From Sandaracinus amylolyticus (GTDB lineage: Bacteria; Myxococcota_A; Polyangia; Polyangiales; Sandaracinaceae): DNA of 64,000 bases. Below the pieces are notes generated by a model that saw nothing but the letters and a program-made list of their open reading frames with translations, made no database searches and was not told the DNA's origin. The position numbers and the translations under genes were made by a program. The stretch is taken from the NCBI RefSeq assembly GCF_000737325.1, contig NZ_CP011125.1:9176001-9240000 (forward strand), read 5' to 3'. Below, piece by piece: positions 63,505 through 64,000 of this stretch; positions within the stretch are counted from its first letter, which is position 1, and the number at the start of each line of letters is the position of its first letter.

Positions 63505-64000
63505 GTGCGCCCCGCTCTCCTCACCACCGCGCTCGTGCTCGCGAGCTGCGCCTCCCATTCGCGTGTCGCGTGCACCATCCCGCCGGTGACGTGGCTGCCG
63601 GCCGCGGAGCCGCCGTCCGAGCCGCCGGCCGCGCCCGAGCCGACGCCTCCGCGCTGCCTCGGGGTCGAGCTGGCCGTCGACGTGATCGCGCCGGACGACT
63701 CGTCCCGCAGGCGCATCACGCTCCACTGCCGCGCCGACGAGGCGGTGCTCTCGGTCGTGAGCCACTGCCCCGACTGCGAATCCACTCCCTCCGAGCTCAC
63801 GCTCGACGTCGCGCAGGCGGACGCGCTCTGGGACGAGCTCGAGCCCGCGCTCGAGACCGCCGAGTGCCCCGACGACCCCGGCCGCGCGACGCTCGAGCTC
63901 CGCTCCCCCGCGCGCTCGCTGAGCTGCCACAGCGCGGACCTCCCACCCACCTGGCGCGCGCTGCGCGAGACACTCGAGCGCACGTTCCGCGCGGTGGTGG
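63505..64000 (+). CDS. hypothetical lipoprotein, 3' end missing
   Basis: An open frame from the GTG at 63505 to the end of the window without a stop. The start gives the lipoprotein signal MRPALLTTALVLASCAS (Cys15), followed by a Pro/Glu-rich linker (EPPSEPPAAPEPTPP) and a domain with pairs of Cys (HCRADEA, SHCPDCES, ECPDDPG, SCHSADLP). No family is recognised. The layout and codon use match the neighbouring lipoproteins, and the gene follows the double hairpin. It continues beyond the window. Confidence 0.65.
   Translation, partial: MRPALLTTALVLASCASHSRVACTIPPVTWLPAAEPPSEPPAAPEPTPPRCLGVELAVDVIAPDDSSRRRITLHCRADEAVLSVVSHCPDCESTPSELTLDVAQADALWDELEPALETAECPDDPGRATLELRSPARSLSCHSADLPPTWRALRETLERTFRAVV

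Noticed and set aside
60465-63983. A 1172-residue minus-strand open frame
   Set aside because: Antisense to the MopE/PPC lipoprotein gene, with low-complexity translation typical of GC-rich shadow frames.

Overview
The window is very GC-rich chromosomal DNA with GC-ending codons, frequent GTG starts, densely packed genes and many convergent pairs. It encodes numerous lipoproteins with short Asp-, Cys- or Gly-rich tails, MopE-like and thrombospondin-type-3 metal-binding repeats, an AgmX/PglI-type C-terminal domain, and several PAS/GAF/CHASE histidine kinases. This combination suggests a myxobacterium, most likely of the Sandaracinus/Polyangia type. The taxon is an inference from gene style, not from a marker gene.

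Layout. 1-8.9 kb: end of an alpha/beta hydrolase, a flavin split-barrel stress protein, a minus-strand run with a tandem GST-N protein and a degenerate trypsin-like lipoprotein, a GH31 alpha-glucosidase and a broken GFA gene. 8.5-14 kb: TerB-like and SCP2 proteins, a class V aminotransferase, a DUF1003 protein bracketed by palindromic repeats, and panB-panC-GNAT. 14-19.5 kb: small lipoproteins, an RIC-type iron-centre repair protein, a MopE-like lipoprotein, a TolB-like propeller and a ferritin-like DUF455 protein. 19.5-25.4 kb: LuxR regulator divergent from a dehalogenase-like hydrolase, an ATP-grasp-like protein, a serpin with a predicted Arg-Ser reactive bond, and FabH. 25.7-36.3 kb: MFS transporter and YaeQ, a kinase/receiver pair, AceK with a macro-domain protein, dCMP deaminase and a complete trypsin-like lipoprotein. 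36.3-42.5 kb: a zinc-ribbon/L7-L12-like fusion, a lipoprotein hydrolase, a PhoD phosphatase and a membrane protein. 42.7-44.4 kb: a tightly coupled four-gene unit with two V4R-like proteins. 44.4-55 kb: a VIT/VWA protein, a 92-bp tandem repeat, a hybrid kinase, a thioesterase, a methyltransferase, a glutathionyl-hydroquinone reductase and a CHASE kinase next to a sigma-54 activator. 56.4-58.3 kb: an IS110-family element. 58.3-64 kb: a cluster of secreted metal-binding lipoproteins running off the end.

Most genes are housekeeping or envelope genes in short operons. The least explained parts are the four-gene V4R unit, the IS110 element with a 21-bp flanking inverted repeat and a structured leader that could encode a bridge RNA, the 92-bp tandem repeat, the CGCTACGGAATCCGTAGCG palindrome family, and the L7/L12-like fusion protein. 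No rRNA, tRNA, CRISPR array or replication origin was recognised.
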